DNA of 46,337 nucleotides from an uncultured Lachnospiraceae bacterium (lineage in GTDB: Bacteria; Bacillota; Clostridia; Lachnospirales; Lachnospiraceae). The translations under genes were made by a program, and so were the position numbers. Location: the NCBI GenBank assembly GCA_949076555.1, contig CARUOB010000017.1:1-46337 (forward strand), read 5' to 3'. The notes beneath the pieces are model-generated. The model saw only the letters and a program-made list of their open reading frames with translations. It was not told where the DNA came from and did not search any database. Shown here piece by piece: positions 15,407 through 24,241 of the stretch. Numbering within the stretch: the stretch's first letter is position 1; each line of letters starts with the position of its first letter.

Positions 15407-16957
15407 CTACCAGTCCGTATCGATCTTTTCACCTGCGAGCAAGTGGAAAAGTTCCGTCTGCAATTTATCCAGATAAGCGATACGCCCCTCGAAACTCGCT
15501 TCCCCGTTCAACGCAATGCCCATCCGCCTTGCGTCCGCCAGGCGGTATGCTTCCAGCCGATCAATTCGACCGTCCCGGTAACGGTATTCCAGAACCATCT
15601 CCGGCTCTCCCTCATAACTGTCCCGGTTGATATTTTCGATATCCACTTCCACCAGGAAAGAATAAAAAGTGCGGAACAGACCGGCATCCAAATCCCCGCC
15701 ATCCAACGACACCTTCAGCGTGTCTTCTTTTACACCATCCGCGTCCTTGTCGTTTTCCGTCTCCTCAAAGGTCAGCGAAAAAAGATATTCCTCCCCCCGC
15801 AGATCCAGATAAACCGCTCCGACCTCATCAATCTTCGGCAGCAGCGCTATTTTGAAAAACAGGTCGTCCGCCGTCTCGTCAAAAAAGGGCAGATTGTCTT
15901 CCTCTATTATATAGAGCAAATCCGAATCAGAACAGATCAAGTATCTGTCTTTGTCTTCGCCCTGCGACACAAAACCGCCAACAGTCAGCTTTAGCTCCTC
16001 CCCGTCATGGATGACTGTCATCACCATGGACGGCGCATCCAATCCGTAGTCCGCCGCCCTCGTTTCATCATATACTCCCACCGCCTTCTTCGCGGAAAGG
16101 CCGAACAGGGACGCGATCTGCTCCCGCACCGTTTTCAAAGAAGTTTTTACGCAGACCGGACTGGTCAATTCGTATGCCGATGTGTAAGCGTCTGTCGGTT
16201 CTGCCGTCGCCGCAATGATAAGCGGCTCTTCCAAATCCGGCCGCTCCACCACTATCTTCGTAAGCCGTTTCGTCATATCCTCTGTTTCGGAATCCATGGC
16301 GTCAATCAGCGTCATATCCAGCAGGTCGTAAGGGGATGCCATCATTCGGTCGCCGACGCCTTTGCTTAAGCAGTACAGCCCTTCCTCTCCCTCCTTCGCC
16401 GCATACCACACGGAAGCGCTCTCATTATAACTGCCCAGATAAAAAGTCACGCTCTCTTCCCGGCCGGAAATCTTTACCGCTGCGCACGGATTTTGCAGGC
16501 CGAATTTTTCTTTCTCAAAATCCCCCTCACCAATCCGCACTGCCGATACAGAAGACAGAAGACGAACCGTCTCATAAAGCGCCTCCCGATTCTGTCCGTA
16601 TGTCTCATAGCCTTCCAAAACAAACGCCTGCTGAGAGGTTGTCTCCCCGTCAAAAGGGGATTCCGGGACTGCCGCCGGAACGATCACATATTCCGCTTCC
16701 GGGTTTTGAATTTCAACCCGCTCCACCTCCTGTGCCGTAATGTCAGAGAGGACATATACGGTGTCTTCCGGGCTGTCCTGCACGTCGGCATCCGAGTCGT
16801 TATTCACATTATTTTCTGCTGTTTGGGCACTATTTTCACCCGTCTGTTCCCGGCCGCCGTTTCCCTTTTTCTCCGTGGCAAGCAGCAAGGCCCAGACACC
16901 CGTCAGGCAGACAAAGGCGATACACAAAACCGCCAGCAGTTTCTTTTTCTCTCTCAT
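15407..16957 (-). CDS. DUF4340-like subunit of Gld-type ABC exporter
   Basis: A 516-residue protein: one membrane helix at residues 6-26 (LLAVLCIAFVCLTGVWALLL), then a large extracytoplasmic region. Blocks such as DITAQEVERVEIQNPEAEYVI, VSAVRIGEGDFEKEKFGLQNP and AADYGLDAPSMVMTV show the repeated beta-rich 'LxxYGL.xP' pattern of DUF4340 proteins, which accompany GldG-type transporters. The ATG at 16957 has GGAGG 8 bases upstream and shares one base with the preceding stop (TAATG), indicating translational coupling. Function presumed extracytoplasmic and accessory to the exporter. Confidence 0.8.
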   Translation of the reverse strand: MREKKKLLAVLCIAFVCLTGVWALLLATEKKGNGGREQTGENSAQTAENNVNNDSDADVQDSPEDTVYVLSDITAQEVERVEIQNPEAEYVIVPAAVPESPFDGETTSQQAFVLEGYETYGQNREALYETVRLLSSVSAVRIGEGDFEKEKFGLQNPCAAVKISGREESVTFYLGSYNESASVWYAAKEGEEGLYCLSKGVGDRMMASPYDLLDMTLIDAMDSETEDMTKRLTKIVVERPDLEEPLIIAATAEPTDAYTSAYELTSPVCVKTSLKTVREQIASLFGLSAKKAVGVYDETRAADYGLDAPSMVMTVIHDGEELKLTVGGFVSQGEDKDRYLICSDSDLLYIIEEDNLPFFDETADDLFFKIALLPKIDEVGAVYLDLRGEEYLFSLTFEETENDKDADGVKEDTLKVSLDGGDLDAGLFRTFYSFLVEVDIENINRDSYEGEPEMVLEYRYRDGRIDRLEAYRLADARRMGIALNGEASFEGRIAYLDKLQTELFHLLAGEKIDTDW

Positions 16958-18393
16958 TATAAACGCCTCCTGCGCAGCCACACCACGACTCCCGTCAAAA
17001 ATACCATGACAGGCAGCACGGTTCCAAGAAGCGCCGAAACCGTCGTGTAATCAGCTCTGGCAAACTGCAGCTTTTCATACGTAAAACCCACGCTGGGAAT
17101 ACTGATGCCGTTTCGCTTTCCGGCCAGTGTATTGAGCAGGCTTACGGTAAAATCCTTATTTCCAAAATTGCTGCTCACAATCTGAGAGGAGGAAAACATG
17201 GCCGCAGACCCAAAAGCTGCCACATAGGATCTGTGCGCCGTTGTCCCTTCATATTTTAATCTGTCACCCAAAACAGCAATTCCGTAAGCGCCCTTTTCCT
17301 GTTCCTCCGGATTGAAATACGTTTCCCCAAGCGGGTACAGTGTGCAGGATTCTCCGGTGCCAAGCAGATACGAGGCGCTTCTGTTATCCTTTTCCTCCCA
17401 GAGAACGGAAAGCGGCCTGCAGTAATACCCAAGAAAGGGCATCGACGCATCCTTCATCTGTTCCAGATAAGGCACTGCCGCATCCTCATACCTTACGCCA
17501 AACATAAATCCATGCTGGTCATAGACATTGGTGGATTCCGTTTCCACAACCAGCCCGCTGCCAACGCCGATTCCCCACTCTGCCAGAAAGCTCTCAAGCC
17601 CCGGCAGCGTCGGCTGTTCATGGGACGCCACATAGATGAGCGTCCTGCCAAACATCCCCCCATTGTCCAGAAACCGGTCCAGCTTCTCCAGCTCTTGCGT
17701 CGAATAATCCGTGGTGGGAGCCAGCAGCAGCACCATCTGCGCCTGTGAGTCAATCTCCTCCGTGGAAATGTTCTGTTCCAGAACCATATAGTTATTTTCC
17801 CGCAGATAATTGACCATATCCCTGCATCCCGCCTCCGCATGTCCTGTGAGAATGCTCGCCGTCACCACAGAGTCGTCCGTCACATACAGAATTGCCGACG
17901 TCAATACCTGCTCCGCACGCGACTTGTACAGATAAGTATAGTTGGCGTAATCCACCTCCGTCTCGATACAGTCATTCAGGCTCACCACCTTGACCCGGTT
18001 CTGCGACCGTATCACAATGTTGCCGTTTGTCACCCCATAATCCGCATACTGCGCGGACAGCTCCGGCTCCCGCAAAAGATCTGCGAACCGCAGGGTGATT
18101 TGGCTATTCAGCCTGTCGTAGCCTTTCAGGATCTCGTAGGTCTGTCTTCCATACTCTGTGCTCTTTAATTCCTCCTCCCCATAGCAGACGATCATTTCAA
18201 CCGAACGATCCACCTGCCCAATCACCTGCACCGAATCCTCCGTCAACTGATAGATGCCGTTTTCCGTCAAGTCTATGGACGGCAGCTTCTCTAAAAGCAT
18301 GGACAGCACCACATTGGCCAGAACCACCACAGCCAGAAAAACTACCGTTACCAGCATGGAAATCCCTGCGCTCTTCACCTTTTTGTCTGCCAT
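16957..18393 (-). CDS. GldG-like auxiliary subunit of ABC exporter
   Basis: A 478-residue protein: N-terminal helix near residues 10-35, a large extracytoplasmic GldG/IFT52-like domain (SIDLTENGIYQLTEDSVQVI at the start, ILTGHAEAG, LDNGGMFGRTLIYVA) and a C-terminal helix followed by WLRRRRL. This subunit is typical of Gld-type ABC systems; the substrate in Clostridia is unknown. The ATG at 18393 (MADKKVK) has AGGGAG six bases upstream. The same frame is open upstream to 18585 and encodes the missing C-terminal helix of the permease, so permease and GldG may form one fused frame interrupted by an indel. Confidence 0.8.
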   Translation of the reverse strand: MADKKVKSAGISMLVTVVFLAVVVLANVVLSMLLEKLPSIDLTENGIYQLTEDSVQVIGQVDRSVEMIVCYGEEELKSTEYGRQTYEILKGYDRLNSQITLRFADLLREPELSAQYADYGVTNGNIVIRSQNRVKVVSLNDCIETEVDYANYTYLYKSRAEQVLTSAILYVTDDSVVTASILTGHAEAGCRDMVNYLRENNYMVLEQNISTEEIDSQAQMVLLLAPTTDYSTQELEKLDRFLDNGGMFGRTLIYVASHEQPTLPGLESFLAEWGIGVGSGLVVETESTNVYDQHGFMFGVRYEDAAVPYLEQMKDASMPFLGYYCRPLSVLWEEKDNRSASYLLGTGESCTLYPLGETYFNPEEQEKGAYGIAVLGDRLKYEGTTAHRSYVAAFGSAAMFSSSQIVSSNFGNKDFTVSLLNTLAGKRNGISIPSVGFTYEKLQFARADYTTVSALLGTVLPVMVFLTGVVVWLRRRRL

Positions 18394-18406
18394 ATAGCGC
18401 TCCCTG

Positions 18407-19099
18407 TCAAGCACCCGAACCGTCAAAAACTGGAACACCAGCACCACGCTCACGAAAAACAGCGCATGCGGCACTTTCACAATTCCGGCCGTAAAGGTCT
18501 GCGTATCGTCCCGAAAAGGACAGCGCCAAAAGTGGTTTCTCCAAAAAAGCAAGGGCAAAAGGCAGCACGCCGCCGATGCCGTCAAGCATCATGAGAAACA
18601 CCATACATCCCAAAGTGCCCACTGCGGCTAACACCTGACTGTCCGTCAGCGCGGATACAAAAAGCCCGATGCTCACAAACGCAGCCCCAAGCAGCACGAT
18701 GCCAAGGAAATTTCCGATAAAAAGATTCCAGAGCGGCACAGAATAGGCGCTGATCAGGGCAAAGTAGACCACGCATACCGAAACACCAGACAGATACAGG
18801 GTAAAAGCCGCCAGATACTTGCCCCACACAATCTCCCACAGGGAGACCGGCGCCGTGAAAAGCGCCTGATCTGTGTGCTGGCGCCTTTCCTCCGCAAACA
18901 GCCGCATCGTGAGAAGGGGCAGCGTCAAAGCCGCCACCATATACATGTTTCCAAATATGCCTGAAATATCATTTGTTCCCACATAACGAAGCTGCATCAA
19001 AAAAAACTGACCGCCAAGCAGATAGTACACCGTCAGACAGATATACCCCTGCAAATTTTTAAAATAAGCGGACAGTTCCTTCCCATAAACCGCTGTCAT
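18407..19099 (-). CDS. ABC-2 type permease, frameshifted near the 3' end
   Basis: As read, a 230-residue membrane protein with about five helices (MTAVYGKELSAYFKN start, family motif FAEERRQHTDQALFTAPVS). After LEKPLLALSF the frame turns into an unrelated polar tail. A +1 frame instead gives DDTQTFTAGIVKVPHALFF and a last helix ending VFQFLTVRVLDRERY, the expected GldF-type ending. The shift therefore lies at about 18505-18525, near CCTTTTCGGG. The corrected frame has no stop before the GldG-like gene. A one-base indel (mutation or sequence error) explains this; the exporter may be inactive if it is genuine. Confidence 0.78.
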   Translation of the reverse strand: MTAVYGKELSAYFKNLQGYICLTVYYLLGGQFFLMQLRYVGTNDISGIFGNMYMVAALTLPLLTMRLFAEERRQHTDQALFTAPVSLWEIVWGKYLAAFTLYLSGVSVCVVYFALISAYSVPLWNLFIGNFLGIVLLGAAFVSIGLFVSALTDSQVLAAVGTLGCMVFLMMLDGIGGVLPFALAFLEKPLLALSFSGRYADLYGRNCESAACAVFRERGAGVPVFDGSGA

Positions 19100-19178
19100 T
19101 GTCTCGTCCCGCCTCCTTCTTGGCGTCCGGGCCAGCCGTCAAAAATCCCTGACCGCCCTGATATGCCGCCGTATATTA

Positions 19179-19907
19179 TCACAACTCTCTGCCCACAGTA
19201 AGACGGAAGAAAATTTCCTCCAAACTCCTCTCCTGCCCGTCCTGTCCGGTCAGATTCTCCTTCGTGTCATCCGCCACAAGCCTGCCTTCACACAAAATCA
19301 GTATCCTGCCACACACCGCCTGAATCTCCTGCAGGATATGGGAGGAGAGAATCACCGTATGCTTTTTCCCCAGATTCTTTATCAGGCTGCGTATCTCGAG
19401 AATCTGGTTCGGATCGAGTCCCACCGTAGGCTCATCCAGAATGAGAATAGGCGGATCACCAATCATCGCCTGCGCGATTCCAACACGCTGCCAGAATCCT
19501 TTCGAGAGGTGTTTTATCAGCCGCCCCCTCACATCCGCAAGCTTCACCTGCTCACATATGTCTGCGATATGCTCTTCCCTTTTTCTTTTTCCCTGTACCT
19601 TTTTTAACCGGCACATAAATTGCAGATACTCGTTTACCGTCATATCCGTATACAGCGGCGGCAGTTCCGGCAGATAGCCGATGTTTCGCTTTGCCTCCAG
19701 CGGACTCTCGAACAGATCCACGCCGTTGATACGTATCTGCCCGGCAGAGGCCGACAGATAGCCGGTGAGCATATTCATGGTAGTGGACTTCCCCGCCCCG
19801 TTCGGCCCCAGAAATCCCACGACCTCGCCTTCACCCACGGAAAAATTGATATGATCCACCGCCAGATGTTCCCCGTAATATTTGGTCAGTTCCTTAACCT
19901 CAATCAA
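19179..19907 (-). CDS. ABC exporter ATPase (GldA/CcmA-like)
   Basis: A 242-residue nucleotide-binding subunit: Walker A GPNGAGKST (residues 34-42), Q-loop in YLPELPPLY, signature LSKGFWQRVGIAQAM (LSKG instead of LSGG, as in the GldA group), Walker B ILILDEPTVGLDP and switch His in LSSHILQE. The start is a TTG at 19907 with GGAGGAGAG upstream. It is first in the four-gene exporter unit and begins only 19 bases after the GH39 stop codon, so it could also receive read-through from the GH39 promoter. Confidence 0.93.
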   Translation of the reverse strand: MIEVKELTKYYGEHLAVDHINFSVGEGEVVGFLGPNGAGKSTTMNMLTGYLSASAGQIRINGVDLFESPLEAKRNIGYLPELPPLYTDMTVNEYLQFMCRLKKVQGKRKREEHIADICEQVKLADVRGRLIKHLSKGFWQRVGIAQAMIGDPPILILDEPTVGLDPNQILEIRSLIKNLGKKHTVILSSHILQEIQAVCGRILILCEGRLVADDTKENLTGQDGQERSLEEIFFRLTVGREL

Positions 19908-19926
19908 AATCTCTCCTCCATAGCGC

Positions 19927-21420
19927 TTAGTGCATCTTGATTAACGCGATTCCGTCCTTTGGCAGTGCAAAGGACACCTGAACACCTCTCTCCGTATGCG
20001 TCACCGCAAGCGGCTCCTCCTCGAGACAGGAGGCCCGATACAGCCTGTCCATCTGCCCTGTGTCGGGATATTCCGGGCATCCCATCTCATCCCACACTTT
20101 CCGCGGGTTGGCATGTGACTCGTCCACCCGGCAGATCACCGCGCCGGAAGCATTGCCGTGCGCCACCGTCAATTCAATCTCTTCTACCCCGGAAGGGCCT
20201 CCCTGTATCTGCTGGTTGTAGACGATCACGCACATTCCCCCGTCCTTGCCGACCGTTGCCAGCATTCCCACATTGCCCTGTTCCTCCGGCCTCGGATACT
20301 GCTCACTGCCCAGTTGGTGAAGCAGTTCAAACGCCCGGTAAACAGGCTTTGGAATCCCGTGTATGGTCTGGAGTCCGAAGCCGCCGTGAAATTCCCCCCT
20401 GCGCTGCGGCTGCTCCTCAAAAATATCCGTAAACGTCCAGAAAGAATACGCGTCCACATACCCGATATTGTCCAGAACCGTCTTCGTCACCAGAGCCGCG
20501 CCGTAAGGATAGTCATGGCATTCGTCGGACAAAATGGCAGACGTGTTCCATTCCGTATAGTACAACGGATAATCCTCCGCCTGTTCCCGCGTCTTTGCAG
20601 TCATCTTTGCCAGCACGCCTCTTTCATAGGTCATCGTCTTCTTTCGGACGTCTTTGTCGCCCTCCTGTTCCTTCTTTACCATTTCCGCGAAAAAATTCTC
20701 CACGCTCATACCGCTGTTCCAGAGCGGATCGTCTGTCGGATAATGGTGCGTCGATATAAAGTCAAGCGGCGCTTCATGTGTTCTGCAGTACCCGATCAGC
20801 TCCGGCACCCATGCATTGAGGGCAGTCGCCGGGCCGCCCACCTGCAGGCAGCTATCCACCGCTTTTATGGCCCGTGCCGTATGCTCGTAAAGTGTAAAAT
20901 ACTCTTCCTGCGTCCCGGAAAAGAAAAACTGCAGATTAGGCTCATTCCAGACTTCAAAAAACCACTGCCGCACCTCCGCCAGTCCGTATCTGTCCACAAA
21001 ATGCCGTACCATAGCAGTTATAAACGCGTCCCACACCGGATAGTCCTTTGGCGGCGTCACGTTTCCTTTATAATGAAAACAAGTCTGCGTCCCGGACGCA
21101 AAGGCCGTCGGCATAAAGCCGATCTCCATAAAGGGCTTCATCCCAATCCGAAGAAGAAAATCAAATATGTTGTCAATATTAAAGAAATTATAGCTGTATT
21201 TCCCCGGCGCTGTCTCCTGCACCACACACATGTCGTCATCCAGAATGCCGTGAAATCTCACATACCGAAATCCGAGTTCCACCCTTGCCTTTTTCAACTG
21301 CTTTCGGTAGTCCTCCCGCAGTGCCGTGTAGCCGTGGCAGGAACCCACACACTTTTCCCAGAAATGGGCAAGCCGCTGCGTGGGCGCCGCCGCATCTACC
21401 ATAAAATGCAATTTATCCAT
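19927..21420 (-). CDS. GH39 family glycosidase (beta-xylosidase-like)
   Basis: A 497-residue intracellular (no signal peptide) clan A glycosidase. The acid/base is Glu160 in FFEVWNEPN and the nucleophile Glu290 in LYYTEWNTS, at the spacing of GH39 beta-xylosidases; KYIR-like FRYVRFHGIL and STHHYP blocks also fit. It should release xylose or a related sugar from oligosaccharides imported by the neighbouring transporter. Start MDKLHFMVDA at 21420 is preferred; in-frame ATGs at 21432 and 21471 are possible. It is divergent from the AraC regulator, with an operator-like site between them. Confidence 0.88.
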   Translation of the reverse strand: MDKLHFMVDAAAPTQRLAHFWEKCVGSCHGYTALREDYRKQLKKARVELGFRYVRFHGILDDDMCVVQETAPGKYSYNFFNIDNIFDFLLRIGMKPFMEIGFMPTAFASGTQTCFHYKGNVTPPKDYPVWDAFITAMVRHFVDRYGLAEVRQWFFEVWNEPNLQFFFSGTQEEYFTLYEHTARAIKAVDSCLQVGGPATALNAWVPELIGYCRTHEAPLDFISTHHYPTDDPLWNSGMSVENFFAEMVKKEQEGDKDVRKKTMTYERGVLAKMTAKTREQAEDYPLYYTEWNTSAILSDECHDYPYGAALVTKTVLDNIGYVDAYSFWTFTDIFEEQPQRRGEFHGGFGLQTIHGIPKPVYRAFELLHQLGSEQYPRPEEQGNVGMLATVGKDGGMCVIVYNQQIQGGPSGVEEIELTVAHGNASGAVICRVDESHANPRKVWDEMGCPEYPDTGQMDRLYRASCLEEEPLAVTHTERGVQVSFALPKDGIALIKMH

Positions 21421-21513
21421 AACAATATCCATTCCCCTTTTTGCACAGTATTTCCAAAATTCCCTCATCATTCAGGATAGTCAACGCAGGCATTTTTATA
21501 TAGATACGATCTT

Positions 21514-21541
21514 GTCCAGTTTTAGTCCTTTTTTGCTGGAC
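21514..21541. promoter_or_regulatory. Operator-like site upstream of GH39 and the AraC gene
   Basis: On the minus strand AGCAAAAAAGGACTAAAA (21537-21520) matches 17 of 18 bases of the site before the binding-protein gene at 22573-22590. It is bracketed by GTCCAG/CTGGAC (21514-21519 and 21536-21541). A likely target of the AraC regulator encoded next to it. The rest of the 21421-21664 gap holds only the AraC leader. Confidence 0.5.
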
Positions 21542-21664
21542 ACATTTTCTATATCCTGCTACAATAAAAAAAATTGCATTCACTTTACCGAGGTCTGCTT
21601 CGCAGTCTCGTACATACGGGTCCATTTCCTAAATTTATATGATATACCGACAGGAGACATCATT

Positions 21665-22567
21665 ATGTTATATCAGGAAATATATCCAGCCGGGGGCGAC
21701 CCGCACAAATTAAGCGTCACTGGCGCGGTCTACACAAACGAATCTACCACTCCTCCAAACTGTTTGGGACTAAATTATCCCCCGCACTGCCATCTGTTCT
21801 ATGAGATAGACTATACCCTTGAGGGCGTCTGTCAGCATGAACTCGACGGACGGCTGGTGGAGGCTGTGCCCGGTTCCTTCCTTTTCCTTCCGCCCCTCTC
21901 CGTACACTCTGTTCTAAACAGCAGTCGAAAAAGCAAACTTCTCCTGCATTTTTCCCACAAACTGCTGAACTTTTCCAGCAACGGCACAGACGGGTTACTG
22001 CTGCCCTCAGGAGAACTCCAGCGGCATGGATTCGTTCAACTGCGGGAAGGCACCGGTTCCTATGACTGTATTCAAAAGCTGCTGGCGGATGTGCCAAAAA
22101 TCTCTCTGCCTGCGCTGGAAGAGACGCCCTCGATTAAAGAATACCCCTTTCCCGAGAGTCTGCGCCTGAATGCCCACACCCTCTCCCTGCTCTCCTGTCT
22201 GTTGGACGAAGGCCTGCTCCGGCCGGAGTTTAACGACTCTCTCCCCATCCGTCTGGAAGAAATGCAAGCGCTGATCAACCGTCTGATCACACACCCGGAA
22301 GAAAAGCTGCCCATGGAGAAAGCCGCTGCTCTCACCCACATGAGTTACTCCAATTTCTGCCGTTCCTTCAAGCTCATCCTGGGGTACTCCTATGTGGATT
22401 TCTGCAATATGATCCGGGTACGGCGGGCACAGGAACTACTCCAAAATTCCCGGAAATCGGTCACGGAGATTTCAACCCTTCTGAATTTCGGCTCCGTCAG
22501 CTATTTTAACCGGATTTTTAAAAAAATTACCGGCTGTACACCTTTGGCCTATCGCAACTCCCGGTAA
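21665..22567 (+). CDS. AraC-family transcriptional regulator
   Basis: A 300-residue regulator: N-terminal cupin-like sugar-sensing domain (YPPHCHLFYEIDYTLEGVC, LPPLSVHSV) and a C-terminal double helix-turn-helix. The first HTH is around MEKAAALTHMSYSNFCRSFK and the second around TEISTLLNFGSVSYFNRIFKKITG, ending PLAYRNSR. GGAG lies 9 bases before the ATG at 21665; the frame is open upstream to 21380 but lacks a ribosome site there. It is divergent from GH39 and 135 bases ahead of the binding-protein gene, so it probably activates both. Confidence 0.9.
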   Translation: MLYQEIYPAGGDPHKLSVTGAVYTNESTTPPNCLGLNYPPHCHLFYEIDYTLEGVCQHELDGRLVEAVPGSFLFLPPLSVHSVLNSSRKSKLLLHFSHKLLNFSSNGTDGLLLPSGELQRHGFVQLREGTGSYDCIQKLLADVPKISLPALEETPSIKEYPFPESLRLNAHTLSLLSCLLDEGLLRPEFNDSLPIRLEEMQALINRLITHPEEKLPMEKAAALTHMSYSNFCRSFKLILGYSYVDFCNMIRVRRAQELLQNSRKSVTEISTLLNFGSVSYFNRIFKKITGCTPLAYRNSR

Positions 22568-22572
22568 AGCGT

Positions 22573-22599
22573 AGCAAAAAAAGACTAAAATCAAGCAAA
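22573..22599 (+). promoter_or_regulatory. Operator-like site upstream of sugar-binding protein gene
   Basis: AGCAAAAAAAGACTAAAA at 22573-22590 repeats the site at 21520-21537, and a second AGCAAA begins at 22594, exactly 21 bases (two helical turns) after the first. This is the layout of tandem AraC half-sites. A weak -10-like TATCAT follows about 30 bases further on. Confidence 0.5.
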
Positions 22600-22702
22600 T
22601 TCATTTATAGATAAAATGTCCAATCACACTTATCATATAAGCTGATGTTTGGGCATTTTTTACGTCTGCCCCGTCATAATAAAGAAAAAGGAGAGGATTA
22701 TC

Positions 22703-24094
22703 ATGAAAAAAGTTTCCAAAAAAGCTTGTGCACTCTTGCTATGTTCCACAATGACTGCTGCACTGGCCGGATGCGGCGGCTCCACAGGCGGCAGTACCCC
22801 TGACACCGGCACTGCGGATGCGGCTCCTGCGGACAGCAATTCAAAAGAGGCCGAAAGCACAGAGTCCACAGCGCCTTCTTCTGCACTTTCCGGCGCACTG
22901 GATATTTGGGCATGGGGTGCGGACGACGAAGCGAAATCAAGGGAGAGCGCCATCGAAATATTTATTGCGGAGCATCCGGAGCTGGAGGTTACCTACACCA
23001 TCATTCCAAGTCAGGACAGCGTTTGGGATCAGAAATCGGCCGCTGCGCTGGCTTCCGGTTCCGCAGGCGATGTTATGCAGATGAGCCCTGACTTTTACGG
23101 CCTGAACACCGATTACTACATCGATCTGAATCCCTACGTGGAAGCAGACGGCGTGAATCTGGATGACGTACTGGTGAGCGGTACGATTGACGGTTACTAC
23201 GATACCGACGGAAAACTGGAGGGATTCCCCCTTCTTGCGAACTGCTTTGTAATGGCTTACAACAAAGATATGTTTGCGCAAGCAGGCGTTCCGGTTCCCG
23301 AAGCGGGATGGACGCTGTCGGATTTAGCTGACTGGGGACAGTCTTTCGTAAGCGGCGAGGGCGCCAATCAGACCTATGGCCTTGCCAAGCACTGGATCTT
23401 AAAGTATATGATGCCCTATGCATGCGGCGGCACGCCTTATACGGATGATCTGAGTACTTCAAATATGGGAGACCCTGAGATCGTGGAAGCTCTCACCCTG
23501 TACAAAGACCTGATCGACAAAGGTATCATCCCCAACGATACCGCAATGGAGACCATTCCCGCCGAAACACTTTTCGTATCCGGCAAATGCGCTATGTATC
23601 CGTGCGGCGGTTTTGAGACCATCACCGTTACCAACGATGCGGACGAGAACGGCATTAACATCGGTTTCTGCCCGATGCCAAGCGACCAAAACGGTAATGA
23701 GATCAATATCCAGTACGCTACCGGGTGGGCGATCACGACAACCAGCAAAAATCCCGATGCCGCATGGCAATTCCTGAAGGAAAGCGCTTATGCCAACGAC
23801 GAGATGGCCAAGCAGACCGCAAGCATCGGTATGCCTTCCAACAAAAATGTGGCTGAGACTTACTATAAAGAAATCGCCTTCAAGGGAGAAGGTCTGGATA
23901 ACAGTTACTACGTTGATCATATGGGCAGCACGCACCTGAATCCTTTTGGCGGCACGCTTACCTCCACCGGCAATCTCTGGTCTTCCATGATTGAAGCGGT
24001 GCTTTTGGACAACCAGGACCCTCAGGCAGTGGTTGCCCAGTACGCGCCTCAGATTAAGACAGAGTTCTCCGGGTATTCTTTCAACCAAAAATAG
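22703..24094 (+). CDS. Sugar ABC transporter substrate-binding lipoprotein
   Basis: A 463-residue family 1 extracellular solute-binding protein. The signal peptide (MKKVSKKACALLLCSTMTAAL) ends in lipobox LAGC, followed by a Gly/Ser/Thr-rich linker to about residue 65. The mature domain begins GALDIWAWGADDEAK and includes WAITTTSKNPDAAWQFLKE, the usual C-terminal lobe signature. GGAGAGG precedes the ATG. It delivers an oligosaccharide to the two permeases downstream; no ATPase is encoded here, so a shared MsmK-type ATPase elsewhere is likely. GH39 and GH2 nearby suggest a plant- or host-glycan oligosaccharide, identity unknown. Confidence 0.92.
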   Translation: MKKVSKKACALLLCSTMTAALAGCGGSTGGSTPDTGTADAAPADSNSKEAESTESTAPSSALSGALDIWAWGADDEAKSRESAIEIFIAEHPELEVTYTIIPSQDSVWDQKSAAALASGSAGDVMQMSPDFYGLNTDYYIDLNPYVEADGVNLDDVLVSGTIDGYYDTDGKLEGFPLLANCFVMAYNKDMFAQAGVPVPEAGWTLSDLADWGQSFVSGEGANQTYGLAKHWILKYMMPYACGGTPYTDDLSTSNMGDPEIVEALTLYKDLIDKGIIPNDTAMETIPAETLFVSGKCAMYPCGGFETITVTNDADENGINIGFCPMPSDQNGNEINIQYATGWAITTTSKNPDAAWQFLKESAYANDEMAKQTASIGMPSNKNVAETYYKEIAFKGEGLDNSYYVDHMGSTHLNPFGGTLTSTGNLWSSMIEAVLLDNQDPQAVVAQYAPQIKTEFSGYSFNQK

Positions 24095-24129
24095 GAAACC
24101 AGTCGCAGGATGGGGTTTACATGAATCAG

Positions 24130-24156
24130 ATGCAGAGGGGACACTCTCCTCTGCAT
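24130..24156 (+). terminator. Hairpin between binding protein and permease (attenuator)
   Basis: ATGCAGAGG and CCTCTGCAT form a 9-bp stem with a 9-base loop, followed by TCTTTCATCTT. In a sugar ABC operon a leaky terminator here gives more binding protein than permease (inference). Confidence 0.6.
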
Positions 24157-24241
24157 TCTTTCATCTTATAGGAAATTGCGACAGCGCACCCGATTTCTTA
24201 TCCGTTACATATTGTTACAACGTATTTGTGAGGAGGTAACT

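Noticed and set aside
20158..21480. Plus-strand ORF of 440 codons
   Set aside because: It is a shadow of the GH39 gene on the minus strand, which has both catalytic glutamates at family spacing.
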